From a virus: a stretch of DNA of 64,000 bases. The translations under genes and the position numbers were made by a program. This document shows, in pieces, positions 50,765 to 58,297 of the stretch. The stretch is from positions 19,572 through 83,571 of IMG/VR virus record IMGVR_UViG_3300023063_000001. One strand, given 5' to 3'. Under the pieces are notes generated by a model. It did not search any database. It was not told where the DNA came from and saw only the letters and a list, made by a program, of their open reading frames with translations. The stretch's first letter is position 1. Each line of letters begins with the position of its first letter.

Positions 50765-50974
50765 TTAGTTATCATAATCATCTGAATAGATTGTCCAGAA
50801 CTGTGTTTTACCCCTTTCAGTAAGAGATTCAAATGCCCTTTCCCACACAAAGCTTCTACAGCCTTCTTCCAATATCAATACATCTGGAAACTGCTGGTCT
50901 TCTATCAACACTTTCAAACTTTTAAGATCACCTTCAAAAAGAGGTAATACAGAAGTATCTTCGTCCTCTTTCAT
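50765..50974 (-). CDS. hypothetical acidic protein (69 aa)
   Basis: ATG 50974, preceded by AAGGAAAAACCTC. Acidic ends (MKEDEDTS and SDDYDN), central hydrophobic core with GDLKSLKVLIEDQQFPD. Function unknown. Its stop sits just above the tRNA promoter. Confidence 0.62.
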   Translation of the reverse strand: MKEDEDTSVLPLFEGDLKSLKVLIEDQQFPDVLILEEGCRSFVWERAFESLTERGKTQFWTIYSDDYDN

Positions 50975-51009
50975 GAGGTTTTTCCTTATTTGGTTTCAAT
51001 GCACATATA

Positions 51010-51036
51010 ATTACATATACATCTATCAGATGTCAA
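51010..51036 (-). promoter_or_regulatory. probable sigma70-type promoter
   Basis: On the minus strand TTGACA (51036-51031) with TGTAAT (51015-51010), 15-bp spacer. Spacer is short, but both boxes are good. Drives the 50765-50974 gene. Confidence 0.55.
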
Positions 51037-51059
51037 GTGTTAATAGAAAATAATTATAA

Positions 51060-51317
51060 CTAACCAATATTACCCCACCTAGACCTCTTTAAGGCACATG
51101 CGTAATTCCCTTTACTGTCTACAACCAACTCACCAAACGCTTGTGTACAGTTTGTCCAAGCTTTGAGGAAATCCAATTGTTTCTTTTGTTCTTGTATTTG
51201 TGTACGCCACATGTCTAAATCAGCTTGTGTAATTCTAGGCTTTAAAGGCTCTTTTACTATGTAGACAGCGGCACCAATACCAATTACAGCAATAGCTAAT
51301 ATTGTAAATACATTCAT
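51060..51317 (-). CDS. membrane protein of unknown function (85 aa)
   Basis: N-terminal helix (MNVFTILAIAVIGIGAAVYIV) then a Gln/Lys-rich amphipathic helix (DMWRTQIQEQKKQLDFLKAW) and two cysteines. Single-pass membrane anchor. It follows the next gene upstream by two bases and is probably in the same operon. Could be a small exclusion or lysis factor. Confidence 0.62.
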   Translation of the reverse strand: MNVFTILAIAVIGIGAAVYIVKEPLKPRITQADLDMWRTQIQEQKKQLDFLKAWTNCTQAFGELVVDSKGNYACALKRSRWGNIG

Positions 51318-51319
51318 AA

Positions 51320-51535
51320 TTATTTCCTAATGTTGTTTACACGATTAATATAATCCTTAAGACCATCTTGTATCTGTTTGTCAAGCATGTTTGAACAGTC
51401 AGAGCGAAGCTTAAGGTTTTCATCTTTTAGCTGACTATACGCCACCCAATGCTCTTGATTGGGATTGTCTTGTCCCCATTTGTAGAACATCACCATGCCA
51501 GCGATGATTAGGGCTGTGTAGATAATTGGTTTCAT
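51320..51535 (-). CDS. membrane protein of unknown function (71 aa)
   Basis: Signal-anchor (IIYTALIIAGMVMFYKWG) followed by a helical domain with one cysteine. First larger gene after the 51560 promoter. Similar in plan to the gene at 51060 and to i-spanin-like proteins, but too short to assign. Confidence 0.62.
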   Translation of the reverse strand: MKPIIYTALIIAGMVMFYKWGQDNPNQEHWVAYSQLKDENLKLRSDCSNMLDKQIQDGLKDYINRVNNIRK

Positions 51536-51559
51536 GTGGTTCTCCTATTGTGTGGTTTG

Positions 51560-51588
51560 ATTCTAGCTTAGGAGAGTGCGGGTGTCAA
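51560..51588 (-). promoter_or_regulatory. sigma70-type promoter
   Basis: On the minus strand TTGACA (51588-51583), 17-bp spacer, TAGAAT (51565-51560). It lies at the end of the 27-codon ORF and drives the two membrane-protein genes. Confidence 0.82.
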
Positions 51589-51668
51589 GGGTTTATTTTT
51601 AACTCTTGATTGTTAATTTGTTTTCTGATCTTTTGTGCTTTAATCACATCTTCTATGTCTAAATTCAT
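51585..51668 (-). CDS. small basic ORF (27 aa)
   Basis: ATG 51668 with AGGAGATAAGAT upstream, a strong ribosome site. Encodes a Lys/Asn-rich helix (MNLDIEDVIKAQKIRKQ). It ends inside the promoter of the next genes. Probably translated, function unknown. Confidence 0.5.
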   Translation of the reverse strand: MNLDIEDVIKAQKIRKQINNQELKINP

Positions 51669-51711
51669 ATCTTATCTCCTGTGTTATTACTTATCCTTAG
51701 TATCTTATATA

Positions 51712-51960
51712 CTCATTCTGATAGATCTGTGGTAGGAAGGATAGAGAAGTCCCAAGGAATCGCCATACAGAACAAGTCTGCCTAAGACGAAACCTTGGCT
51801 CTATCCTTCACTAAATCAAGCTCATTCTGATGAGTCTGAGGTTAGGCTGCTAGGTTAGCAGAATGGACGGTTCTCATTCCATGCTTTACAGCATGTAGTC
51901 TCTGACGCTATAAGAACCTACGAGATCAGCTTGGGCGAGTCAGATAACCTCTTCATACCC
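51712..51960. ncRNA. two tandem structured units (candidate non-coding RNA)
   Basis: Both units open with CTCATTCTGAT (51712 and 51821) followed by related bases, then fold differently. Unit 1: GGATAGAG with CTCTATCC, CCAAGG with CCTTGG, inner GTCT/AGAC hairpin. Unit 2: GAGGTTA with TAACCTC enclosing CTGCT-AGGTT-AGCAG and GGTTCT/AGAACC, which contains CATGCT-TTAC-AGCATG. It lies in the divergent gap between operons, with no gene in it. Confidence 0.5.
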
Positions 51961-52082
51961 TTTAAGACACAGCCGGTGAGTGAATGCTTTCGCTGACATA
52001 TCTCTCTGTGTCCGTACACCTAATGTCTTTACAGTTAGAAGGTGAAGATCAAGTATGGCAGATTAAATTTAATAAGTCAACC

Positions 52083-52151
52083 AAAAATAAATCTAAATCA
52101 AAAATAAATCTAAATAACTGCTTGCATACCCTACCCACATACTGCTATCAT
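52083..52151 (+). promoter_or_regulatory. early promoter with tandem A/T-rich upstream repeats
   Basis: TTGCAT at 52122-52127 and TATCAT at 52146-52151, 18-bp spacer. Two direct copies of AAAAATAAATCTAAAT (52083-52098, 52100-52115) lie upstream, resembling an UP element. It drives the 52-62 kb operon. Confidence 0.75.
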
Positions 52152-52190
52152 TCCCTCACTGAATCAAAACACACAAACAGGAGATACACC

Positions 52191-52376
52191 ATGTCAGGCT
52201 TTGCTCACTTCATCTGCTTCATCCTTACCTGTATCACTGGAGGCTTTTTCCTTCCGCTGTGGGTGTTGTTCGCCTTGATCGCAGGTAGCAGCAATCGAAA
52301 GAAAGAGATTCGTAAACGTGACCAAGAACTCAGCTTACTTCGGGAATTGGTGAAAAACACCAAGGGGAATAAATGA
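52191..52376 (+). CDS. membrane protein (61 aa), first early gene
   Basis: ATG at 52191 preceded by AGGAGATACACC. Two hydrophobic stretches (FAHFICFILTCITGGFFLPLWVLFALIAG) then a basic helix with KKEIRKRDQEL. Similar in form to superinfection immunity-type (DUF3302-like) proteins, but unassigned. Overlaps the next gene by four bases. Confidence 0.62.
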   Translation: MSGFAHFICFILTCITGGFFLPLWVLFALIAGSSNRKKEIRKRDQELSLLRELVKNTKGNK

Positions 52377-52660
52377 CATACCTAGCCTACTGGATTATCC
52401 TATCCATATGCACCTATTTACTGACCAAAAACACCCTAGAAAAGCTTTTGAAGCCTATAGGTGGTGTGGTAGCATGGTTGGACAAAGGAGCACGTTTAGA
52501 CGGTGATAAATCCCTTGAATTAGTGCCTGATCAATTTAAGATTGCAGTGTGTTGGACATACTTTCTTATCTTGTCTTTGTTTCTATGGCCTGTTGTGCTT
52601 TCGTTCACAGTCTATTACACTTGGTTTCCAGAAAGATTTATACGGAGGGTTGAAGAATGA
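52373..52660 (+). CDS. membrane protein (95 aa)
   Basis: Two or three predicted helices (LAYWIILSICTYLLTKN and IAVCWTYFLILSLFLWPVVLSF). Starts on the stop of the previous gene (ATGA). Could act at the host membrane early in infection. No family recognised. Confidence 0.6.
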   Translation: MTYLAYWIILSICTYLLTKNTLEKLLKPIGGVVAWLDKGARLDGDKSLELVPDQFKIAVCWTYFLILSLFLWPVVLSFTVYYTWFPERFIRRVEE

Positions 52661-52893
52661 GTGATCAAATGGATCAAGCCATAATCCGAATGCCAATACT
52701 CTTGGCAATGGAGAATAATTTATCTAAGATACAGTTTTACAACCGAGCGCAAGCTATTTTGACTGAGCGTGATGAACAAAGAGAAACTATTGAGTTGCTT
52801 CGTTACACCCTAGAACGTGCTCGTAACAAACTCTCAGAAGAGAGGTGTGATCGTATGGCAGATGATATTGACAAGGTGTTGGAAAAGCTATGA
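52657..52893 (+). CDS. hypothetical helical protein (78 aa)
   Basis: ATG overlaps the previous stop. Charged, all-helical, with heptad-like repeats (ERDEQRETIELLRYTLERARNKLSEE), suggesting a coiled coil. Function unknown. Confidence 0.6.
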   Translation: MSDQMDQAIIRMPILLAMENNLSKIQFYNRAQAILTERDEQRETIELLRYTLERARNKLSEERCDRMADDIDKVLEKL

Positions 52894-53114
52894 ATATAGG
52901 GAGAACAGTTACTTTTGAAAATGATTCTATAAATATCAATGGATTTGTAGATGGTGGGAAAGTGATTGTTCTTTCTAAACACAGAAAAGACAAGAAGTTT
53001 ATTATTGAATACTTGAAACCTTTTCCTGAAAATATTACAATAGCCAAGAAGTATTTAGAAGCTTACAACAAAGTTTTCATGTTCTCAGAGGATTGGGAGA
53101 GCTACAATGAGTAA
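52890..53114 (+). CDS. hypothetical protein (74 aa)
   Basis: Overlaps the previous gene by four bases. Beta-rich beginning (TVTFENDSININGFVDGGKVIVL) followed by a helical end. Unassigned. Confidence 0.58.
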   Translation: MNIGRTVTFENDSININGFVDGGKVIVLSKHRKDKKFIIEYLKPFPENITIAKKYLEAYNKVFMFSEDWESYNE

Positions 53115-53349
53115 AATTATTCAACTACCGGGAGCACCCACCCTACAAGGGGAAGCTGTCCAATCCATTGTCTACATGCTTGAACAGCTATTGGATCAAG
53201 CCAGAGATGGAAAGATACGTTCATTAGCTGTAGCCTTTGTGGATGATAAGGCTGATGTTAAAACCAATTGGGAGAATGAAGAGAATTTCTTTAAATTGAT
53301 GGGTGCTGTGGCATACCTCAGTCATCGTATGTACAAGGAGGCTAAATGA
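53107..53349 (+). CDS. hypothetical protein (80 aa)
   Basis: Begins MSKIIQLPGAPTLQGEAVQS and has a region of Leu-rich helices. GAGAGCTACA upstream. Resembles small phage regulators in size, but no motif is clear. Confidence 0.58.
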   Translation: MSKIIQLPGAPTLQGEAVQSIVYMLEQLLDQARDGKIRSLAVAFVDDKADVKTNWENEENFFKLMGAVAYLSHRMYKEAK

Positions 53350-53555
53350 TTAAACTCTCTTTGTTTATGCTTGATCCTGTAAAAGCTCATGCACTATACG
53401 TTAAAGAACGTGAGACAATGGAGTATGAGATGTTTGAGCCTTATGTAAAAGAAATAGCTCGTTTGACAAAGCTTTATGAGAAGGCTACAAAGAAGAGGAA
53501 TAAATTAGATAATGAAGTCAAACAACTGAATAACAAATTGAAGGAGACTAAATGA
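53346..53555 (+). CDS. hypothetical coiled-coil protein (69 aa)
   Basis: Overlaps by four bases. Ends with a heptad-rich basic helix (LTKLYEKATKKRNKLDNEVKQLNNKLKE). Probably forms a coiled coil. Function unknown. Confidence 0.58.
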   Translation: MIKLSLFMLDPVKAHALYVKERETMEYEMFEPYVKEIARLTKLYEKATKKRNKLDNEVKQLNNKLKETK

Positions 53556-53827
53556 AACACTTAACTTACGCTTATGCTGCATGGTTTGCACAAGATTTAA
53601 TGGATGCTGTTATTGCCCTTGATTCATTTAAAGACAATAAGAATAATTCTCCTTTTACATGGGAATTGAAACGTTGGAGCTATACGGATTATTCTGAACA
53701 TAGATTCTACAGGAAAACTATCCTGATTGAAGAAGAAGGGAAACAACCTATCCTAAAAGAGTGGTATCACAGAGAAGGGTTGGAATCAATCATTGCTGAA
53801 TTGATTTATGATAATGAGGAGATTTGA
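53552..53827 (+). CDS. hypothetical protein (91 aa)
   Basis: Overlaps by four bases. Rich in Trp, Tyr and Phe; contains WELKRWSYTDYSEHRFYRKT. Function unknown. Confidence 0.58.
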   Translation: MKHLTYAYAAWFAQDLMDAVIALDSFKDNKNNSPFTWELKRWSYTDYSEHRFYRKTILIEEEGKQPILKEWYHREGLESIIAELIYDNEEI

Positions 53828-54067
53828 ATGAAAAAGTCTTTAGCTGATTTGGCGGTTGGATTAAGAGGCAAAACTTTTGATGCTATTTGGAATCCTTATA
53901 AAAATGAACCGCATTTAGGTATTTCTAATTTATGGTATTTCACTATTGAAAGAAACAGAGACAGAGAGCACACGTTCTTTCTGAACATCCCGTTTGAAGA
54001 TGGTAGCTCTGTGCAGTGGAAAATAGATAGCATGACATTTAATAACACTTGGCAGAGGATTTCTTAA
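53828..54067 (+). CDS. hypothetical protein (79 aa)
   Basis: ATG directly after the previous stop, GAGGAGATTTGA upstream. Contains aromatic beta segments (LWYFTIERNRDREHTFFLNIPF). Function unknown. Confidence 0.58.
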   Translation: MKKSLADLAVGLRGKTFDAIWNPYKNEPHLGISNLWYFTIERNRDREHTFFLNIPFEDGSSVQWKIDSMTFNNTWQRIS

Positions 54068-54466
54068 TTGGATACAACAGAAGATTTCCAAACGCTACAA
54101 ACACAAGTAAGCGAGCTATCAGATATAGCTGAAGCTATTAGAACAGCTTTAGGTAATGTCACAGAAACAACAGATGTTACGTCAGCAGAACAAACGCTTA
54201 CAAATGTAATATCTACATTACAATCTTTTGTGACAACAAACTTAAATGCTATTGGAGGGCAAGATGTAGTGGAGGATTTTATTGCTGAATTGAAAGTACT
54301 GCTGGATAAATATACAGCTTCTATTGCTATTACAGATAGTGAAGGAGGGTATGGTGTTGGTTACGGAGAAGGTGGCACACCTAGTATTACGTTTACAGCT
54401 TCTCTTGATGGGGCTACAGGGAGTAAGACATTTAATGTGAGTAGTTTGGTGGGGAATGATTTGTGA
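54068..54466 (+). CDS. hypothetical protein, virion-like C-terminus (132 aa)
   Basis: Starts at TTG right after the previous stop. The N-terminus is helical (TLQTQVSELSDIAEAIRTAL), and the C-terminal part is Gly/Ser-rich (YGVGYGEGGTPSITF). The composition recalls a structural or adhesion protein, odd for this early operon. Overlaps the next gene. Confidence 0.52.
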   Translation: MDTTEDFQTLQTQVSELSDIAEAIRTALGNVTETTDVTSAEQTLTNVISTLQSFVTTNLNAIGGQDVVEDFIAELKVLLDKYTASIAITDSEGGYGVGYGEGGTPSITFTASLDGATGSKTFNVSSLVGNDL

Positions 54467-54828
54467 ATATAGATTGCAGTTTACTGCCGAATCCCTACGA
54501 GATTAACATTTGGAATACTAGGCAACAGCTTACAAAAGATATGGTGACAGAGTGCCTCAAGCGTGGTTTAGTTAAACGCTACCCAATCTTTGATTATGAG
54601 GATCACGAGGACGAGTTGTTACATGCTCAAAGAGTTTGCCACTTCATTATGGATAAGTGGAGTGATCCAGTTGATGCGGATGTACAGTTTACACCAGAAG
54701 GCGAGCCTTATATTTGGAATATTGATGGTTGCCACCGCGTCGCTGCTGCTTTGTACATGGAATGGGAAACAATCACTTGTCTTTATAATGAAGTAGTAGA
54801 GCAATATTTAAGGGAGAGAGACTTATGA
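54463..54828 (+). CDS. ParB-like nuclease-domain protein (121 aa)
   Basis: GTG start overlapping the previous stop. The C-terminal half has IWNIDGCHRVAAALYM, matching the ParB/sulfiredoxin D-G-x-H-R signature (nucleotide-binding fold). The N-terminal part reads NPYEINIWNTRQQLTKDMV. Phages use such proteins in DNA binding or nicking. A complete ParB HTH is absent, so a nuclease or CTPase role is uncertain. Confidence 0.68.
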   Translation: MNIDCSLLPNPYEINIWNTRQQLTKDMVTECLKRGLVKRYPIFDYEDHEDELLHAQRVCHFIMDKWSDPVDADVQFTPEGEPYIWNIDGCHRVAAALYMEWETITCLYNEVVEQYLRERDL

Positions 54829-54983
54829 GCGAAGATGTTATGGCGTACAGCACTGTTGTTGGTGAGCTTGTCAAGATGGTGCGTGAAGAGATTCCTCAAG
54901 TGTTTGTTAAGTGGGAAGATTACTTAGCTCTGAAAAAGAAAGCAGATGAGATGGAATTTGTTTTAGAAGAATTGTATAAATAA
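54825..54983 (+). CDS. small hypothetical protein (52 aa)
   Basis: ATG overlaps the previous stop (ATGA). Helical, acidic end (KKKADEMEFVLEELYK). Missed by length-filtered ORF calls. Function unknown. Confidence 0.55.
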   Translation: MSEDVMAYSTVVGELVKMVREEIPQVFVKWEDYLALKKKADEMEFVLEELYK

Positions 54984-55057
54984 GATTGTAAATTTAAAGG
55001 AAGTGTGTCATATTGATCTTGTTGTACTTTTATTAATTGGTAGCAAGTGAGGTGTAC

Positions 55058-55882
55058 ATGGGAAGTCGCGAAAGAGCATTTGTAGTACAAGTTGACGGAC
55101 AAGATGTTGCCGTTCCTCGTAAGCGTGTTCGTAAAGACAAGGTTGGTAAACCTGCTGTCAATCACAAGTATGATGAAGAAAAAGAATTCAACTCAATGCA
55201 CTTCAAGCCAATTGGTGATGCCCAAATACTAGGCGCTCAGTATTTGCAAGAGGGTAGGAAAATTGTAGCACTGCAAGGTCCAGCAGGTGGTGGTAAGAGT
55301 ATTCTTGCTGCTTGGCACGCTGCAAACTTGTTGAAAACTAAATCCATCAGTAAACTATTTCTTGTTCGGCCTTATGAATCTTGCGGACGTACAATAGGTG
55401 CAGTTCCAGGCACGGAAAACGAAAAACTGGCTGTGATATTCACTAGTATTCTTGAACATCTTGCAAAGTTTCTTGGACGTACGCAATTATCCTATCTTCT
55501 TGAAAAGAAAGTAATAGAATTCAAAAGTGTTGAATGGATGCGTGGATATAGTTTTGAAGATGGTTGTTTTGTCTTGTGTGAGGAGTCACAAGGGTTTGAT
55601 ACAGAGCTTATGCAGATGCTTACCACCCGTGTCGGTGATGGTGCTCAGCTTTGTATGACAGGTGACTGGCGGCAAAAAGACATTCGTAAAGAAACAGGTC
55701 TTCGTTATCTGGATGAGTTGGTAACAGCAGTTAATGGAAATCCCCCACCATTCTTGGACGCAGAAGATATTAGGGAAATTCGCGATAACATTGGTTTTGT
55801 GAACTTTACGTTTGAAGACAGCGGGCGTCGTAGTAAGCTAACTAAGGCACTTGTTAAAATGTTTTACTACGAGAAGGGGTAA
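55058..55882 (+). CDS. PhoH-like ATPase
   Basis: ATG 55058 with GTGAGGTGT upstream; the longer TTG frame is not needed. 274 residues. Walker A is LQGPAGGGKSILA near residue 74, sensor-like VRPYESCGRTIGAVPG, Walker B FVLCEESQG near 170, and a TRVGDGAQLCMTGDWRQKDIR motif. PhoH proteins are ATP-dependent RNA/DNA-unwinding or nuclease-associated enzymes induced by phosphate starvation and common in phages; their role here is unknown. It adjoins the ClpP-like gene. Confidence 0.9.
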   Translation: MGSRERAFVVQVDGQDVAVPRKRVRKDKVGKPAVNHKYDEEKEFNSMHFKPIGDAQILGAQYLQEGRKIVALQGPAGGGKSILAAWHAANLLKTKSISKLFLVRPYESCGRTIGAVPGTENEKLAVIFTSILEHLAKFLGRTQLSYLLEKKVIEFKSVEWMRGYSFEDGCFVLCEESQGFDTELMQMLTTRVGDGAQLCMTGDWRQKDIRKETGLRYLDELVTAVNGNPPPFLDAEDIREIRDNIGFVNFTFEDSGRRSKLTKALVKMFYYEKG

Positions 55883-55885
55883 GTA

Positions 55886-56641
55886 ATGAGTAAAGAAGAT
55901 ATGATTTTCCCGATGATTCAAGATCAATGCCCCGTAATGCATTCCACAATTACAACAAATGTGTTTGATATTATTCTAGATGATAATATTCGTGAGCCCG
56001 CCTACTACCGAGATGCTTTTCAAGTGTTTCGTCAGGCACAACGAGGAGATCGAATCAATTTAATCCTGAATAACTCAGGTGGCCGTCTTGATAGTGCAGT
56101 ATGTTTTGTAAACTTAATGAAAGAAACTGACGCAGAAGTTGTTGCAATCTTGGAAGGCGAGACACATTCAGCCGCATCAATCATAGCACTGAATGCCCAC
56201 GGTATTGAAGTAAAGCCATATGCATCAATGATGATTCATCACGCAAGTTTTGGTTCTGGAGGAACTGTTCAGAATGTAATGGATCATGTGAATTTTACAA
56301 GCAAGCAAACAGAACGTTTGATTCGGGAAACGTATCAATTTTTTCTAACGGAGGCCGAGCTAGACGAAGTGATTCGTAATCGCGAAATCTGGTTGACGGA
56401 CGAGGAGATTGGAGAACGTCTAGATACTATGTTTGAGGCCCGTAAAGAACAAGGCTGTGGTGTAGAGGGTTGTAGTTGCTCGGAGATTACAGAAGAGCTT
56501 GAAGAGGGTGATGGATTTGATCTTGATATGATGATTGAAGAAAAAGTTCAAAAGGCCCTTGAAGTCTACGACAAGAAACAGAAAACTCTTGCAGCCAAAG
56601 CAGCCAAAAAGAAACCTGCGGTGAAATCAGATGAATCCTGA
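55886..56641 (+). CDS. ClpP-like serine protease (early-region)
   Basis: 251 residues. Active-site Ser in GETHSAASIIALNAHG, His in YASMMIHHASFGS, with Asp probably in the later loop. The C-terminus carries a Cys-rich insertion (CGVEGCSCSE) and a Lys/Ala-rich helix. It differs from the prohead protease (S49) at 33464 and lies in the early operon, suggesting degradation of a host protein or a phage regulator. Overlaps the next gene. Confidence 0.85.
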   Translation: MSKEDMIFPMIQDQCPVMHSTITTNVFDIILDDNIREPAYYRDAFQVFRQAQRGDRINLILNNSGGRLDSAVCFVNLMKETDAEVVAILEGETHSAASIIALNAHGIEVKPYASMMIHHASFGSGGTVQNVMDHVNFTSKQTERLIRETYQFFLTEAELDEVIRNREIWLTDEEIGERLDTMFEARKEQGCGVEGCSCSEITEELEEGDGFDLDMMIEEKVQKALEVYDKKQKTLAAKAAKKKPAVKSDES

Positions 56642-56846
56642 AGAGTATCTAAGTAGTGTACTTTTAGAGATTATTAAGGAGAATAAAATTCCACTCACTG
56701 AGAGAGGTCTTGCTTTTCTACAGAAAGAAGTGACTAATCGGTTAATCGATAAAGGTTATGAGATAAATATTCAACCTGTCTCGGAACTATCTGGTGAAGA
56801 TCGCAGACAGAGGGCAACACCTAGGATTGAAATTATCCTTAAATAA
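56631..56846 (+). CDS. hypothetical protein (71 aa)
   Basis: Overlaps the ClpP-like stop region. Helical, with TERGLAFLQKEVTNRLIDKG. Function unknown. Followed by a promoter. Confidence 0.58.
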   Translation: MNPEEYLSSVLLEIIKENKIPLTERGLAFLQKEVTNRLIDKGYEINIQPVSELSGEDRRQRATPRIEIILK

Positions 56847-56849
56847 CCC

Positions 56850-56877
56850 TTGACCTGAATACGTGCCCTCCTATAAA
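56850..56877 (+). promoter_or_regulatory. sigma70-type promoter
   Basis: TTGACC (56850-56855), 16-bp spacer, TATAAA (56872-56877). Same CCTTGACC box and spacing as promoter 1119. Drives genes from 56908. Confidence 0.82.
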
Positions 56878-56907
56878 CTGAGGGCACACAAACTAAAGGA
56901 GATACAA

Positions 56908-57117
56908 ATGAACAGTAAAGCATTGTTAGAAATTAAAGAGATGTTCGATAAATACAATATTTCTATTCAAATAGTTTATAACAATAAATTATCCGTAGGG
57001 AGATGTGAACCAGAGCTTTGTATGTATTTTAAAGATGAAAGTGGCTTAGGTTTAGAACTAGATCATTTTTGGGAAGACAAGATTAAAGCTTATAACTTAA
57101 TTCCATTTGCTGTCTAA
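56908..57117 (+). CDS. hypothetical protein (69 aa)
   Basis: ATG 56908 after AAAGGAGATACAA; the longer frame to 56863 overlaps the promoter and is rejected. Mixed alpha/beta, with acidic end region (GLELDHFWED). Function unknown. Confidence 0.62.
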   Translation: MNSKALLEIKEMFDKYNISIQIVYNNKLSVGRCEPELCMYFKDESGLGLELDHFWEDKIKAYNLIPFAV

Positions 57118-57137
57118 ACTAACTAGAGGAGAATTAA

Positions 57138-57347
57138 ATGTCTAAACGTTATTGGGAACCAAATCTTAACCAAGGTAATCACTTCACAGAACAAGATGTG
57201 ATTATTGGAAATCTTTTGGCTTACATTGCTAAAAAAGAATACAAAGCTGATGAGTTTGGTTGGTTCTTGAAAGAATCATCCCCTTATTGCAAATTTAATC
57301 TTGACACTATGCAGCCTGAAATACTAGAATACAAGCCTACACTTTAA
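57138..57347 (+). CDS. hypothetical protein (69 aa)
   Basis: ATG after GAGGAGAATTAA. Contains FTEQDVIIGNLLAYIAKKEYKADEFGWFLKE. Function unknown. Confidence 0.6.
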   Translation: MSKRYWEPNLNQGNHFTEQDVIIGNLLAYIAKKEYKADEFGWFLKESSPYCKFNLDTMQPEILEYKPTL

Positions 57348-57367
57348 CAACATAATAGGAGAGGATT

Positions 57368-57520
57368 ATGACGTTTTACGAGTTTAAAGAAGAGAATTAT
57401 TCAGAGCAATATCAAGATAACATTGAAACTATCTTGGCTACGCTTGAGGATATACGTTATACACTAGGGGAGGAGCTTACTGCTGCTTTGTCATATGATA
57501 GATTGGATGCTGACTTCTAA
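57368..57520 (+). CDS. small acidic protein (50 aa)
   Basis: ATG behind AGGAGAGGATT. Acidic helix (EENYSEQYQDNIETILATLEDIRY). Stop overlaps the start of the next gene (TAATG). Confidence 0.55.
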   Translation: MTFYEFKEENYSEQYQDNIETILATLEDIRYTLGEELTAALSYDRLDADF

Positions 57521-57663
57521 TGCACATCATCTTTCTAATATTAATGGTTTGTGCTGTTGCAGGGCGTAGACCACGAAGACGATATAGGCATGGAACAGAG
57601 ATTCCTATTTCTTTACAGTTGGTGGGACTATATTTCTTGTTGTGGTTTGCTTTGAAGGGGTAG
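57520..57663 (+). CDS. small membrane-associated protein (47 aa)
   Basis: Starts within the previous stop (TAATG). Hydrophobic ends (MHIIFLILMVCAVAG and SLQLVGLYFLLWFALKG) flank a central Arg-rich stretch (RRPRRRYR). Short but well placed. Confidence 0.5.
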   Translation: MHIIFLILMVCAVAGRRPRRRYRHGTEIPISLQLVGLYFLLWFALKG

Positions 57664-57666
57664 GTT

Positions 57667-57933
57667 ATGACTAAAGAAGTTGAAGTGGTGATTGTTTCTT
57701 TTGCTGAATACACGTCTTATGATTTCATTGATCCTGGAACTTATTTCTCTGTATCTGCTATGCAAAAATATTACTTTTATAAAACAAGTGATCGTAAAGC
57801 TGCTCAAGATAAGTGTGATGAATTATTTGGTGTTGGTCATTATGTGGTTAAAACAAGCAAGACAGTCAAGACTAAGTCCCGCCAAGAATCGGGAAGCTAC
57901 ACATGTACTGGCACAGCGACTAGAAATAAATGA
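57667..57933 (+). CDS. hypothetical protein (88 aa)
   Basis: GGGGTAGGTT upstream. Contains VSFAEYTSYDFIDPGTYFSVSAMQK and a Lys/Thr-rich C-terminus. A competing frame (57692-57952) is judged a shadow. Function unknown. Confidence 0.58.
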   Translation: MTKEVEVVIVSFAEYTSYDFIDPGTYFSVSAMQKYYFYKTSDRKAAQDKCDELFGVGHYVVKTSKTVKTKSRQESGSYTCTGTATRNK

Positions 57934-58040
57934 AATTAATCAACCTAAATGACCTTGAACAACGCATCAAACTGATTACCAAACCTACACCGCAGCAAGT
58001 GGTAGACTTAATCACTAAAATGTACAAGGAGATTAAATGA
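57930..58040 (+). CDS. small basic ORF (36 aa)
   Basis: Overlaps the previous stop (ATGA). Helical, reading LINLNDLEQRIKLITK then PTPQQVVDLITKM. Its stop overlaps the next start. Likely translated by coupling. Confidence 0.45.
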   Translation: MKLINLNDLEQRIKLITKPTPQQVVDLITKMYKEIK

Positions 58041-58297
58041 ATATTGCTAAATTTCTTTTAAGTTGTACATCAGATCAACATAATGGACACTTTCAAACAA
58101 TACTTAAAGGGCTTTCAATTAAAAAGGGTGTAAAGATTTGTAGGAAACTTGAGAGTATTACAAAGAAGGATTATGTTCTTGAAGTTTGGACTTGTGATAG
58201 CTACTGTATTTATGAAAAAGATGCATGGAAAGATGGAGAACATCCTTTGCATCATAAAGATCGGTTGATTGCCTCGGTGGATAAGAGTGAAAGATAA
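58037..58297 (+). CDS. hypothetical protein (86 aa)
   Basis: Overlaps the previous gene. Contains several Cys (LLSCTSDQHNGHF, KICRKLE, WTCDSYCIY). Could bind metal. Ends inside the deaminase start region. Confidence 0.56.
   Translation: MNIAKFLLSCTSDQHNGHFQTILKGLSIKKGVKICRKLESITKKDYVLEVWTCDSYCIYEKDAWKDGEHPLHHKDRLIASVDKSER

Noticed and set aside
51721-51860. Possible hammerhead ribozyme (CTGATGAG and GACGAAAC both present).
   Set aside because: The GAAA block comes before CTGATGA. I tried all three topologies; the GTC cleavage triplet and stems I and III do not form. The strands pair better as the long stems described for the tandem units.
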